Assembly (NCBI RefSeq): GCF_003634215.1
Contig: NZ_RBWX01000007.1
Location: 422,001 to 486,000, forward strand
DNA length: 64,000 bases
Direction: 5' to 3'
DNA from: Sphingosinicella microcystinivorans
Lineage (GTDB): Bacteria; Pseudomonadota; Alphaproteobacteria; Sphingomonadales; Sphingomonadaceae
This document shows positions 18,131 to 26,696 of the stretch, piece after piece. The notes beneath the pieces were generated by a model. The model did not search any database. It saw only the letters and a program-made list of their open reading frames with translations, and was not told the origin of the DNA. Numbering within the stretch: the stretch's first letter is position 1; every line of letters starts with the position of its first letter. A program made the position numbers and the translations under genes.

Positions 18131-19252
18131 ATGTCGCTTGAAAGCAAGCTCGAGGCGTGGGTCGCCGCCGGTCTCATCGATGCCGATGCCGCCGCGCGTA
18201 TCCGCGCCCACGAGGAAGCGAACGATCGCCCCTACGTGCTGTGGGCGATCGTGGGCCTCGGCCTGTTCGCGCTGGCGCTTGGCCTCGCGCTCATCGTTGC
18301 CGCGAATTGGGACGTTATTGCCGACTGGCTGAAGCTCAGCGTCCATATGGCGCTGACTGCCGCCGCTGCCGCCGCTGTCTGGATCGGGGCCGCGCGGGGC
18401 AATCGGTGGCTGAAGGAAGGCGCGCTGTTCCTGCTCGCCGCGCTCGTCCTCGCGGGGATCGCGCTCCATTCGCAGGTCTATCAGCTCACCGGCCCGATGT
18501 GGCAGGCGCTCGTGCCCTGGCTGGTGCTGATGACGCCCGCGATGCTGATCGCGGGGAGTACGCGGCTCGTGGCCTATGGCTGGGCGGGTATGCTGCTTTG
18601 GACGCTGGCATCGCTGGCGCTGGAAAACGAACACGCCGCCGGCCTGTGGTACTTTGCCCACGGCCTCGCGATTGCTGGCCCGGTCATTCTCATCGGTCTG
18701 TCGCTGCTGCCGTGGCGGAGCCGCCTCAGCTTCGCGGACGGGCTGCGCGAGGTCGGTATCCTCGTTTGGCTCGGCGGCGTCAGCTTCGCGCATTTCGTAT
18801 GGGCGGGCACCGTGACCTCGTCCGAGGCTGGGGAGATGGCGGTGCGCCTGGTCGTGCCCGTCATCATCGCCGCAGGCGCAATGTTGGCCGGCCGGCGCTG
18901 GCGGATGATCCCGCAAACGATGCTGCTGCCGATCATTGCCGCGCCGATGGCGGCGCTGCTGCTGGCGACCGTGGTTCCCCATGCTGATGGCTGGCCCGCG
19001 CGACTCGTCGGCGCGCTCATCTATATGGCGATGTGGGGCCTTGTTGCCCGCGCCGCGATCGCATCGGGATGGCGCGCGCTCTTTGGCGTCGCCATCGCCG
19101 CGATCGGCATCCGCATCTTTATAATCTACTTTGAACTGTTCGGCTCGCTGGCGACGACCGGCGCCGGCCTCATCATCGGCGGTGTGCTGCTCATCGCGCT
19201 CGCGCTCGGCTGGCGGCGGGTGTTCGCACTCGTCGGGAGGAAACGGGCATGA
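18131..19252 (+). CDS. DUF2157 domain membrane protein
   Basis: This 373-residue protein begins with a short soluble DUF2157-type helix-rich segment (MSLESKLEAWVAAGLIDADAA) and continues with roughly ten hydrophobic segments, for example LWAIVGLGLFALALGLALIV and LVVPVIIAAGAMLAG. Function is unknown. Its stop overlaps the start of the next gene by 4 nt (ATGA), and the pairing of DUF2157 and GDYXXLXY proteins is recurrent in proteobacteria, suggesting a two-component membrane assembly. Confidence 0.8.
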   Translation: MSLESKLEAWVAAGLIDADAAARIRAHEEANDRPYVLWAIVGLGLFALALGLALIVAANWDVIADWLKLSVHMALTAAAAAAVWIGAARGNRWLKEGALFLLAALVLAGIALHSQVYQLTGPMWQALVPWLVLMTPAMLIAGSTRLVAYGWAGMLLWTLASLALENEHAAGLWYFAHGLAIAGPVILIGLSLLPWRSRLSFADGLREVGILVWLGGVSFAHFVWAGTVTSSEAGEMAVRLVVPVIIAAGAMLAGRRWRMIPQTMLLPIIAAPMAALLLATVVPHADGWPARLVGALIYMAMWGLVARAAIASGWRALFGVAIAAIGIRIFIIYFELFGSLATTGAGLIIGGVLLIALALGWRRVFALVGRKRA

Positions 19253-19734
19253 AGCGCTGGCTCGCCCTTGCCCTGTTGCTCCCGCTCGTCGGTCTCGCGC
19301 TCAGCATCGCCGCGCGGGAGGCGGGTCTTTCGGGGGCGTCTGAATGGCGCATTCCGATCGCAGGCTTCGATCCGCGCGACCCCATTCGCGGTCGCTTTAT
19401 CCAGTTCCGCTACGATTGGCGCGTGGCCGGCGATCCTGGGCTTTGCACGGGCGCAGCGTGCAGTCTCTGTCTTGCTGAAGAGACGGGAGAGATCGTGGCG
19501 ACGATGGTGGCGCCGGGCACCGCCTGCCCCGCCTATATCGATGTAAACGGCAGCAACATCCGGTATTTCAGCGGCGCAGTAGGACAGGCACCGGACTTTT
19601 CCAGTCGCATCTTCGTTTCCGAAACGAGCGCGCCAAAACTTGAGGATATGCTGCGCCGGGAGCCGATGGTCGTCGTCGCCCGCCTCACCCGGCAGGGCCG
19701 CCTCGTCAACGATCGGCTGGAGCCGGCGAACTAA
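19249..19734 (+). CDS. GDYXXLXY-family protein
   Basis: This 161-residue protein has an N-terminal membrane anchor (LALALLLPLVGLALSIAA) and a periplasmic part with GRFIQFRYDW at the position of the family motif GDYxxLxY, following the usual DPRDPIRG lead-in. The motif deviates (GRF for GDY). It is translationally coupled to the DUF2157 gene by an ATGA overlap. It converges with coq7, the two 3' ends overlapping by 4 nt. Function is unknown. Confidence 0.7.
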   Translation: MKRWLALALLLPLVGLALSIAAREAGLSGASEWRIPIAGFDPRDPIRGRFIQFRYDWRVAGDPGLCTGAACSLCLAEETGEIVATMVAPGTACPAYIDVNGSNIRYFSGAVGQAPDFSSRIFVSETSAPKLEDMLRREPMVVVARLTRQGRLVNDRLEPAN

Positions 19735-20285
19735 ACCCGTTTGGAAATCGCGATCGCCGCCCGGCAACCGGCGCGGATCGCAGCGGAGAGCAGCGGATAG
19801 GCGGGGGCCTGCTCGGCCCCGTGCGCAATCGCCGTATCGCGATGTTCTCGCTCTTCCTCGGCGAACTCCTCGATGCGGGCTTTCAGCTCGGGATCGCTGT
19901 CGCCGAGCGCTTCCGCCTGCTCGGCGTAGTGGCGGTCTATCTCGGTCTCGATTGCGGCCGTGCAGGCCATCGCCGCGCGCGGACCCATCAGCGCGGTCGC
20001 TGCCCCCAGCGCGTAGCCTGCGACATGCCAGAAGGGCGCCAGCGCCGTCGGGCGCACGCCGCGTTCCACGACCATGCGGTTGAAGACGTCGAGGTGATGC
20101 TGTTCCTGCGCGCGCATCCGCGCGATCTCGGTGCTGTCAGGGTGGCGATTCCCCATCACCGCGAGTTGTCCCGCATAGATGCGCGCGGCGCCGTATTCGC
20201 CTGCCTGGTCGACGCGCAGCATCGCTGCCGTATCGGCCCCCCGGTCTCCCGGAAGCAGACGTTTCAGCGTTTCAGGATCAGCCAC
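19731..20285 (-). CDS. coq7: 3-demethoxyubiquinol 3-hydroxylase (Coq7)
   Basis: Coq7 is a di-iron hydroxylase of ubiquinone biosynthesis that converts demethoxyubiquinol to demethylubiquinol. The 184-residue protein starts with GTG at 20285 (VADPETLKRLLPGD). Di-iron ligands are seen in DQAGEYGAARIYAGQ, EQEHH-like RAQEQHHLDVFNRM, IETEIDRHYAEQ and EEREHRDTAIAHG. An ATG start is not available near the N-terminus and the frame remains open into dsbB; the GTG start overlaps the dsbB 3' end by 22 nt. It is the last gene of the long minus-strand series. Confidence 0.9.
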   Translation of the reverse strand: MADPETLKRLLPGDRGADTAAMLRVDQAGEYGAARIYAGQLAVMGNRHPDSTEIARMRAQEQHHLDVFNRMVVERGVRPTALAPFWHVAGYALGAATALMGPRAAMACTAAIETEIDRHYAEQAEALGDSDPELKARIEEFAEEEREHRDTAIAHGAEQAPAYPLLSAAIRAGCRAAIAISKRV

Positions 20286-20728
20286 AATGCGACTCCCGCG
20301 ATCAGACCGGAGAAAATGGCATTGTATCCGGCCATCGAAATGCCCGCCAGCGACCACGCGATCTGGTCGCACTGCACGACCGGCGTCGCCATCACGTTGG
20401 ACAGGAAATCGCCCGAGCCGAGGTCGCTTGCGCTGCACGCCGTGGGGCCTTGCCACCAGCGCTGCTCGACGCCCGCGTGGAAAACGCCGATGCCCGCCGT
20501 GACGAGTTCGGCGAGCGCGGCGAGCACCAGCAGCGCGCGTTTGCCCATGCCCGGCACGAACAGCGCGAGGCTGGCGAGACTCAGCGCGATCGCGTGCGGC
20601 CAGCGCTGCCAGATGCACATCTCGCAGGGGTGCAGTCCGCCGATATGCTGGAAGGCGAAGGCGCCGCCGAGCAGCGCTGATGGCCCGAGCAGCAGCAGAA
20701 GGTGCGCGGGGCGCAGCCGGTCAACCAT
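20264..20728 (-). CDS. dsbB: Disulfide bond formation protein B
   Basis: DsbB is an inner-membrane quinone reductase that reoxidises DsbA-type thiol oxidants. The 154-residue protein has four hydrophobic segments, the N-terminal catalytic pair in HPCEMCIWQRWPH and a second periplasmic Cys pair (GPTACSASDLG and PVVQCDQIAWS). The start at 20728 gives MVDRLRPAHLLLLLG; the frame is open farther upstream but that part is antisense to functional codons of the deacetylase. The 5' end overlaps the deacetylase stop by 8 nt, so it is probably translationally coupled. Its Cys pattern fits DsbB or DsbI. Confidence 0.92.
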   Translation of the reverse strand: MVDRLRPAHLLLLLGPSALLGGAFAFQHIGGLHPCEMCIWQRWPHAIALSLASLALFVPGMGKRALLVLAALAELVTAGIGVFHAGVEQRWWQGPTACSASDLGSGDFLSNVMATPVVQCDQIAWSLAGISMAGYNAIFSGLIAGVALWLILKR

Positions 20729-21677
20729 TGCTCGCCTTTCGTGCGACGAGACTTGCGCCCACGAGGGTGACGCCCTTCTTTTCAAGCTCGGCCGACCAGC
20801 GCTCGATCTCGCTGATGGTCGTGGAGACGGGGCGGGCGTAGCCGACCGCATAGCCGCGACGTTTCGCCGTGGCGACAAGGGCGTCGAGGTTGTTGCGGAT
20901 GTTCGCCGGGGTCTCCGGCTCGTCGAGGAAGCGATCGTTGGTGGCCGAGGCGAGGCCGATGGCGCGCGCTTCCTTCTCGCCAACCGAGCGGCCGGAGGAG
21001 CGTGCATCCACGTAAAAGAGCTGCTTCGCCTTCACTGCATCGAGCACCGGGCGCATCGCGGCGGCATTCTCCGTAAAGGCGCTGCCCATCATGTTGGTTA
21101 TGCCCATGGGCGCCTCGACGCGAGACAGCGCCCAGTTCAGCCGCCGCACGTTTTCGGCGGGCGCCTCGGCCGTCAGCAGCACGTTCTGGCCGGGATTGAC
21201 GCGCGGATATGACTTCGGCTGCATCGGCACGGACAGCCACACTTCATGCCCGCCCGCCTTCGCGGCCTTGGCAAGGTCGCGCGAGGCGTCGGCATAGGGC
21301 GAGAAGGCGAGGCTCACGGCTGCAGGCAAGCGGTCGATCGCAGCCTTCGCGGCAGTCGCGTTCGGGCCAAGCTCGGTAAGCACGATGGCGACGATCGGTC
21401 CCGTCGGGATCGGCTCTGCCGGCATCGCGGGGCGAGTGGGCGGCGTGTCGCCTGCGGCAAGCCGCGCCTGGTCGATCTCGGGCTTGTCGACGTCGGTGAC
21501 GGGCACCTGCGCGATGGGGGGACGAAGCGTGCCGGCACCAGCCGCATCCTTCGCTTTCACCTTGGCTTCCGGCGGCAGCGCGCGGCGCGGCACGTCGCTG
21601 GTCTGCGCGGCGGCATGGCTCGGTGCGAGCGGCCGAAGCAGCTCGACGAACACGGTCGCAAGGCCAATGAACAGCAC
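20721..21677 (-). CDS. Divergent polysaccharide deacetylase family protein
   Basis: This protein of about 318 residues belongs to the divergent polysaccharide deacetylase (YibQ-like) family. Motifs include IVAIVLTELGPNATAAKAAI, FSPYADASRDLAKAAKAGGH and PMGITNMMGSAFTENAAAM. The canonical metal ligands of active NodB enzymes appear altered (LTELG where active members have a DD motif). The GTG at 21677 lies inside a hydrophobic anchor; in-frame codons upstream (SDDIAPRRGRGLLLALGG) complete the anchor and would begin at a CTG at 21737 that overlaps the ctpA stop as CTGA. The true start is probably that CTG. The family often pairs with ctpA and EnvC-type genes, as here, pointing to cell-wall turnover. 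Confidence 0.78.
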   Translation of the reverse strand: MLFIGLATVFVELLRPLAPSHAAAQTSDVPRRALPPEAKVKAKDAAGAGTLRPPIAQVPVTDVDKPEIDQARLAAGDTPPTRPAMPAEPIPTGPIVAIVLTELGPNATAAKAAIDRLPAAVSLAFSPYADASRDLAKAAKAGGHEVWLSVPMQPKSYPRVNPGQNVLLTAEAPAENVRRLNWALSRVEAPMGITNMMGSAFTENAAAMRPVLDAVKAKQLFYVDARSSGRSVGEKEARAIGLASATNDRFLDEPETPANIRNNLDALVATAKRRGYAVGYARPVSTTISEIERWSAELEKKGVTLVGASLVARKASNG

Positions 21678-21733
21678 GGCGCCGCCAAGCGCGAGCAGCA
21701 GTCCCCGGCCCCGACGCGGGGCGATGTCGTCGC

Positions 21734-23062
21734 TCAGCGGGACACCTCTGCGGTCTGCACCGGCTGCGGACCCAACCGGCCGATGATCTTCATCGCGTAG
21801 TCGAGCTGGTAGTCTTTCACGCCCGCCTTTTCGAGTTCGGCGGCGGTCCGCGTGAAACGCGGGTTTTGCTTGTCGTCTTCCTCGATGATCTTGTTGTCCT
21901 TCACCGCGTCGTTGCGCAGGTGCTGGCGGAGGTCCGCCTCGCGGATCACGCGGCGTTCCTTGTAATCGGCGTCCGAAAGCTGCGGCACGGTGATGTCGGG
22001 CTCGATGCCCGCTTCCTGCACGGACCGGCCAGACGGCGTGTAGTAACGCGCGGTGGTGAGCCGGAGCGCCGTGTCCTGCGTCATCGGGATCAGCGTCTGC
22101 ACCGATCCCTTGCCGAAGCTGCGCTGGCCGAGCACAAGCGCGCGGCGGTGGTCCTGCAGCGCCCCCGCGACGATCTCGGCGGCGGACGCCGAGCCTTCGT
22201 CGACGAGCACGACGACGGGCTTGCCCTTCGTATCGTCACCCTCGCGCGCGTAGTAGCGCTGCACGTCGCCCTTGCGGCGACCGCGCTGCGAGACGATTTC
22301 GCCGCGCTCCAGGAATGCGTCCGACACTTCGATCGCCTGATCGAGGAGACCGCCGGGGTTGGAGCGTAGGTCGACCACGAAGCCGAGCAGCTTGCCACCC
22401 GCCTGCTTTTCCATTGCCGTAATCGCCTGCCGCGTCGCTTCGCCGGTCTGCTTGTTGAAGGCGGAGATGCGCAGGATGCCGATGTTGTTCTTCACCTCGG
22501 ACTTCACCGGCTTCAGCGAGATGATCTCGCGCTTCAGCGTCAGTTCCATCGGCTTCTGCTGGCCGGTGCGCACGACGCTGATCTTCACGGTGGTGCCCGG
22601 CACGCCCTTCATCTTGTCGACCGCATCGTCGAGCGACAGGCCGTAGATGAGCTCGCCGTCGATGTGCGTGATGTAGTCACCTGCCTTGATGCCCGCACGC
22701 GCGGCGGGGGTGTCGTCGGTCGGCGCGATCACCTTCACGACGCCGTCTTCCTGGCTGACGGTAAGGCCAAGCCCGCCGTACTCGCCCTCGGTCTGCGTCC
22801 GCATCCGCTCGAAGTTGCGCATGTTGAGGAAGCTGGAATGCGGATCGAGGCTGGAAAGCATCCCGTTGATCGCGCCCTCGATCAGCTTCTCATCAGTTAC
22901 TTCGTCTACATATTCGGCGCGCACACGCTCGAACACGTCCATCAGCTGGTCAAGCTGCCGATAGGTGCTGGCCGGGTTCGCCGCCTGCACGGCGGTTGTC
23001 GATGGAATGAGCGCGATCGCCACGGCGGGGATCAGCGTGTGCAAAAGCTTACGAGACATCAC
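21734..23062 (-). CDS. ctpA: Carboxy-terminal processing protease CtpA (S41)
   Basis: This is a 442-residue periplasmic serine protease of family S41A. It has a signal peptide (HTLIPAVAIALIPSTTAVQA), a PDZ domain (EYGGLGLTVSQEDGVVKV, IDGELIYGLSLDDAVDKM) and a catalytic core with the nucleophile Ser in DEGSASAAEIVAG and the base Lys in GQRSFGKGSVQT. CtpA-type proteases process or degrade periplasmic peptidoglycan hydrolases and adaptor proteins. It follows the EnvC-like gene by 107 nt, and that gene order (envC-ctpA-deacetylase) is widely conserved, supporting a role in septal cell-wall remodelling. Confidence 0.95.
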   Translation of the reverse strand: MMSRKLLHTLIPAVAIALIPSTTAVQAANPASTYRQLDQLMDVFERVRAEYVDEVTDEKLIEGAINGMLSSLDPHSSFLNMRNFERMRTQTEGEYGGLGLTVSQEDGVVKVIAPTDDTPAARAGIKAGDYITHIDGELIYGLSLDDAVDKMKGVPGTTVKISVVRTGQQKPMELTLKREIISLKPVKSEVKNNIGILRISAFNKQTGEATRQAITAMEKQAGGKLLGFVVDLRSNPGGLLDQAIEVSDAFLERGEIVSQRGRRKGDVQRYYAREGDDTKGKPVVVLVDEGSASAAEIVAGALQDHRRALVLGQRSFGKGSVQTLIPMTQDTALRLTTARYYTPSGRSVQEAGIEPDITVPQLSDADYKERRVIREADLRQHLRNDAVKDNKIIEEDDKQNPRFTRTAAELEKAGVKDYQLDYAMKIIGRLGPQPVQTAEVSR

Positions 23063-23169
23063 TTCTTCCTTGTCGTGACCGGCCCTTATCGTGACCGACG
23101 GTGCGGCCCTCTGTCCCAGCGTGTTGGCGTTATCATAGCACGCGCCGATGAATTGGCGAGTAACGGATT

Positions 23170-24282
23170 TCAGCCATCGCTGCCGGTTTTGCGAACATGC
23201 GGTGCCGGGTCGATCGGGCGGCCGCTTTGACGGAGTTCGAGGTAAAGCTGGGGCTCCAGCGATCCCATGCGACCGATCGGCGTTCCGGCCGACACGGTTT
23301 CCCCAACAAGAACGTCGACGCGTTCTAGACCCGACATCATGCTCAGCAAACGCCCGGGATGCTGGACGATCACGATATCCCCGTAGGTGCGGAACGGCCC
23401 GGCGTAGGCGATCCGACCCTTCGCAGGGGCGACGACCTGCGCGCCCTTGCGCGTTGCGAGCGTGATGCCGCGCGCACGGACGCCGACTCGGCTCATGTCT
23501 GCAAAACCCTCCACGATGCGGCCTGCAGCAGGCTGCAGATAGGGAAACGGCAGAGGCGCGGCGGCGGCGCGGATGGGGCGGGGCGGGGCCAGCCGCCTGG
23601 CGTTCGTACCCGCGCTTTCATCGAATGCGCCTGCAAGGCCGCGCAGGTCCATCGCCTTTGCGGCAAGCGTGCGCGCCTGCGCGCGTTCCTCGTCGGCCTC
23701 GCGATCGAGCGAGTCGCGCTCGGCGCGGAGAGCGGTCTGCATGTCATCCAGCTGGCGGATCGCCTGTGAAAGCTCGGTGTTGGCGGCCAGTAGTTGCTGC
23801 TTCGACGTAACGAGCCTAGCCTGCACGGCACGGGAGTCGACGAGTGCGCGGCGGTATTCGGCGGTGCGGGTTCGAAGCGTCGGCTGCACGGCTTCCAGAA
23901 GCGCGCTGACGCGGGCGGTCGTAACGGCGGAGGAAGGTTCGAGAAGCACAAGGCCGGCCGGTCGGCGGCTCAGCGTCTGGAGCACGGCGAGGAGGCGGCT
24001 GATTTCGCCCTGCTGCGCGGCGAGCCGGGCGCGCTGCTGGCGCCGCAGCCGCTCGAGTCGGGTGATTCCAGCCTCGATGGCGTTCACGCGCGCCTCGCCG
24101 TTCTGGATGCGCCGAGCAAGATCGATCGCGGTCTGCCGCGCGGCGCGTGCCCTGGTGTCGGCGGCGTCGGCGTCGCGGCGCAGCGCGGAGGCGCGAGAGT
24201 CGGCCTTCAGCGCGTCCTGTTCCGCCTTGTCCGCAGGTGCGGCCGCGGCGAGGAACAGGAGGGCGAAGGCCGCGGCGCGCAT
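23170..24282 (-). CDS. EnvC-like murein hydrolase activator
   Basis: This 370-residue periplasmic protein has a signal peptide (MRAAAFALLFLAAAAPADKA), two long coiled-coil stretches (from about residue 20 to 230) and a C-terminal LytM/M23-like domain. The LytM zinc ligands look lost: RGITLATRKG replaces HxGxD, HPGRLLSMMSGL lacks the second His, and QLYLELRQSG replaces HLHFE. This is the EnvC pattern, an amidase activator rather than a hydrolase. The ATG at 24282 overlaps the rlmH stop by 1 nt (TGATG). An upstream ATG at 24375 would lie inside rlmH and is rejected. Confidence 0.88.
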   Translation of the reverse strand: MRAAAFALLFLAAAAPADKAEQDALKADSRASALRRDADAADTRARAARQTAIDLARRIQNGEARVNAIEAGITRLERLRRQQRARLAAQQGEISRLLAVLQTLSRRPAGLVLLEPSSAVTTARVSALLEAVQPTLRTRTAEYRRALVDSRAVQARLVTSKQQLLAANTELSQAIRQLDDMQTALRAERDSLDREADEERAQARTLAAKAMDLRGLAGAFDESAGTNARRLAPPRPIRAAAAPLPFPYLQPAAGRIVEGFADMSRVGVRARGITLATRKGAQVVAPAKGRIAYAGPFRTYGDIVIVQHPGRLLSMMSGLERVDVLVGETVSAGTPIGRMGSLEPQLYLELRQSGRPIDPAPHVRKTGSDG

Positions 24283-24704
24283 CAGCCCTCGCGGTGGTAG
24301 GGGTGGCCGGCGAGAATGGCCGTTGCCCGGTAAAGCTGCTCGGAGAGCATGGCGCGCACCATCAGGTGGGGCCATGTCGCCTTGCCGAAGCTGATGAGGA
24401 GGTCCGCGCGTTCGCGCGTTTCAGCCTCGTGGCCGTCAGCCGCACCGATCAGGAAGCGTGTTTCGCGGACGCCGTCGTCCCGCCAGCGCCCGAGACGTTC
24501 CGCAAACGCCGTGGAAGCGAGGCTTTCGCCGCGTTCGTCGAGTGCCACCGTGCGGCAATCGCCGGTCGGTGTCGGCACGCGGCCGCCTTTGTCGGGAAGC
24601 TCGGTGATGCGAAACGGCCAACTCATCCGCGCGCGGTAGCGTTCGACAAGATCAGCTTCCGGGCCGCGCCCGATGCGTCCGCGCGCGATGACATGGAGGA
24701 GCAC
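24282..24704 (-). CDS. rlmH: 23S rRNA (pseudouridine-1915-N3)-methyltransferase
   Basis: RlmH is a SPOUT methyltransferase that acts on pseudouridine 1915 of 23S rRNA in the assembled ribosome. The 140-residue protein starts MLLHVIARGRIGRGPEADLV and has the SAM-binding knot region (RFLIGAADGHEAETRERADL) and C-terminal ATWPHLMVRAMLSEQLYRA-type motif with the family YRA-H-PYH ending (ILAGHPYHREG). It follows rsfS by 3 nt and overlaps the EnvC-like gene by 1 nt, the usual rsfS-rlmH order. Confidence 0.94.
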   Translation of the reverse strand: MLLHVIARGRIGRGPEADLVERYRARMSWPFRITELPDKGGRVPTPTGDCRTVALDERGESLASTAFAERLGRWRDDGVRETRFLIGAADGHEAETRERADLLISFGKATWPHLMVRAMLSEQLYRATAILAGHPYHREG

Positions 24705-24707
24705 CTC

Positions 24708-25103
24708 TCAGGCGGTTGCGGCCGCCGCCGGCGTCTTGTCGAAGGCCCACATCTTCTCGAGGTTGTAGAAGCTGCGGACTTCCGGGCGGAACAGGTGAAC
24801 GATCACGTCGTCTGCGTCGATCAGTACCCAATCGGCGGTCGGCAGGCCTTCGATGCGCACAACACGTCCGAGGTCCGCCTTGATCTTTTCAGCGAGCTTC
24901 TGAGCCATGGAGGCCACCTGCCGCGTGGATCGGCCGCTGGCGATGATCATGTGATCGGCGATTTGCGTTTTTCCGCTGAGCGGAATGTCGATGACATCGA
25001 CGGCCTGATCGTCGTCGAGCGACTTCAGGATGAGGGCGTGCAGCTCTTCGGAGCTTCCGCCTTCATGGTCGCCGGGCGTTGCCGCGGCGCTGCTGGGAGA
25101 CAA
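24708..25103 (-). CDS. rsfS: Ribosomal silencing factor RsfS
   Basis: RsfS binds L14 and blocks subunit joining during starvation. The 131-residue protein has a 20-residue Ser/Gly/Glu-rich N-terminus and a core with ALILKSLDDDQAVDVIDIPL, DHMIIASGRSTRQVASMAQK and the characteristic ADWVLIDADDVIVHLFRPEV followed by RSFYNLEKMW. It lies 3 nt after nadD and before rlmH in the standard nadD-rsfS-rlmH arrangement. Confidence 0.95.
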   Translation of the reverse strand: MSPSSAAATPGDHEGGSSEELHALILKSLDDDQAVDVIDIPLSGKTQIADHMIIASGRSTRQVASMAQKLAEKIKADLGRVVRIEGLPTADWVLIDADDVIVHLFRPEVRSFYNLEKMWAFDKTPAAAATA

Positions 25104-25106
25104 TCC

Positions 25107-25712
25107 TTATCCCTTCGGGTTCGTTGCACCAATTCGGCTCGCCCATCCCGGATCGCGCGTGCGGATCGCTGTGGCGGAGGTGGGATCGAGCGGGATCGAA
25201 AGGATCACTATCGCCGGCAACTCCCATTCAGCCCAGAGTTTTGCACGCGCTTCGCCGCGAATATGCCGCCGAAGCCACGCCATGGCCGGAGCCCGGCGTG
25301 CCCGCCCAATGTAATCGCCCCGCGCCATTACGGCAATCGGCACTTCGCGTGCGATATCGCGCCAGCGTTTCCAGCGGCTGAACTGCAACAGATTGTCCGC
25401 GCCCATGATCCAGATGAAGCGGTGCTGCGGGAACGTGCGCCTCAGTGCTGTGATCGTATCGGCAGTGTAGACGGTGCCCAGCGCCGCCTCGATGTCCGTG
25501 GGACGAATGCGCGGATGCCGCGCAGCACGCCGAGCGGACTCCATGCGCGCAGCAAGCGGGGCCATTCCCGCCTTTTCTTTCAAGGGGTTCTGCGGGCTGA
25601 CCAGCCACCAGACCTCGTCGAGCGCAAGCCGCCGCAAAGCCTCGATACTGATGTGCCGGTGGCCTTGATGCGCCGGGTTGAACGATCCGCCGATGAGGCC
25701 GATCCGAGCCAC
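25107..25712 (-). CDS. nadD: Nicotinate-nucleotide adenylyltransferase
   Basis: NadD adenylates nicotinate mononucleotide in NAD synthesis. The 201-residue protein starts MARIGLIGGSFNPAHQGHRH, the nucleotidyltransferase signature with the HxGH motif, followed by VWWLVSPQNPLKEK and FIWIMGADNLLQFSRWKRW. The start overlaps the stop of the LLM flavoprotein gene by 1 nt. Length is typical (about 200). Confidence 0.95.
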   Translation of the reverse strand: MARIGLIGGSFNPAHQGHRHISIEALRRLALDEVWWLVSPQNPLKEKAGMAPLAARMESARRAARHPRIRPTDIEAALGTVYTADTITALRRTFPQHRFIWIMGADNLLQFSRWKRWRDIAREVPIAVMARGDYIGRARRAPAMAWLRRHIRGEARAKLWAEWELPAIVILSIPLDPTSATAIRTRDPGWASRIGATNPKG

Positions 25713-26689
25713 TACAGCCCCGCCGCCTGCGCGGCGATTTCATAGGAGCGGAGCCGGGCGGCCTGATCGAAGATCATGCCGGCGACCATCAGCTCGTCTG
25801 CGCCTGTTTCTTTTACGAACGCCTGCATCTGCCGCGATACGGCCTCCACGCTGCCGACGGCTGAGCAGGAGAGCGTCCGCGCGAGGTGGGCTTGAAGTTC
25901 AGCGGGCAGCGATTCGCGGAAGCCCGGGACCGGCGGTGGCAGCCGACCCGGCTGGCCTGTGACCAGGTTGACGAACGCCTGCTGCTGGGAGGTGGCGAGC
26001 ACGGCGGCCTCCTCATCCGTATCGGCGGCGATGACGTTGTAGCCGAGCATCAGGTAAGGTTTGTCGAGGTAGGCAGATGGCTTGAAGTGGCCGCGGTACA
26101 CCTCGATCGCCTGGCTGAGCGCCTGCGGCGCGAAGTGCGAGGCAAAGGCGTAGGGCAGGCCGAGATGCGCGGCGAGGCTCGCACCGAACAGGCTGGAGCC
26201 AAGCACCCACACGTCCACGTTCGCGCCGCCCCCGGGCACGGCGAGAACCGGGCCCTCGCCGCGGAAATAGGCCATTACCTCCTGCACGTCCTGCGGGAAG
26301 CGGTCGGAAGCGGCGTGGAGATCGCGGCGGATCGCATGCGAGACCTTCTGATCGGAGCCGGGCGCGCGGCCGAGGCCGAGGTCGATGCGGCCGGGGTAGA
26401 GGGCATCCAGCGTGCCGAACTGTTCGGCGATCAGCAGCGGAGCGTGGTTCGGCAGCATGATGCCGCCCGCGCCCACGCGGATCGTAGAGGTCGCGCCCGC
26501 GATATGGCCGATCAGCACGGATGTGGCGGCGCTTGCGATGCCCGGCATCCCGTGGTGTTCCGCGAGCCAGACGCGGCGGTAGCCGAGGCGTTCGCCCGCC
26601 TGCGCGAGCGCCACCGAGTTCGCGAATGATTGCCGCACGTTGCTGCCCTGAACGACGGGCGAGAGGTCGAGGATCGAAAGTGGGGTCAT
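25712..26689 (-). CDS. LLM-class flavin-dependent oxidoreductase
   Basis: This 325-residue protein has the luciferase-like monooxygenase TIM-barrel fold that uses FMN or F420. Family motifs are [40 protein letters not shown] and [16 protein letters not shown] near the N-terminus and MVQRF-like C-terminal helices. It resembles members annotated as luciferase-like MsnO8 family enzymes. The substrate is not assignable. It sits between proA (7 nt upstream) and nadD (1-nt overlap) and so is part of the housekeeping series rather than a dedicated pathway. Confidence 0.88.
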   Translation of the reverse strand: MTPLSILDLSPVVQGSNVRQSFANSVALAQAGERLGYRRVWLAEHHGMPGIASAATSVLIGHIAGATSTIRVGAGGIMLPNHAPLLIAEQFGTLDALYPGRIDLGLGRAPGSDQKVSHAIRRDLHAASDRFPQDVQEVMAYFRGEGPVLAVPGGGANVDVWVLGSSLFGASLAAHLGLPYAFASHFAPQALSQAIEVYRGHFKPSAYLDKPYLMLGYNVIAADTDEEAAVLATSQQQAFVNLVTGQPGRLPPPVPGFRESLPAELQAHLARTLSCSAVGSVEAVSRQMQAFVKETGADELMVAGMIFDQAARLRSYEIAAQAAGL

Positions 26690-26696
26690 GCGGCGA

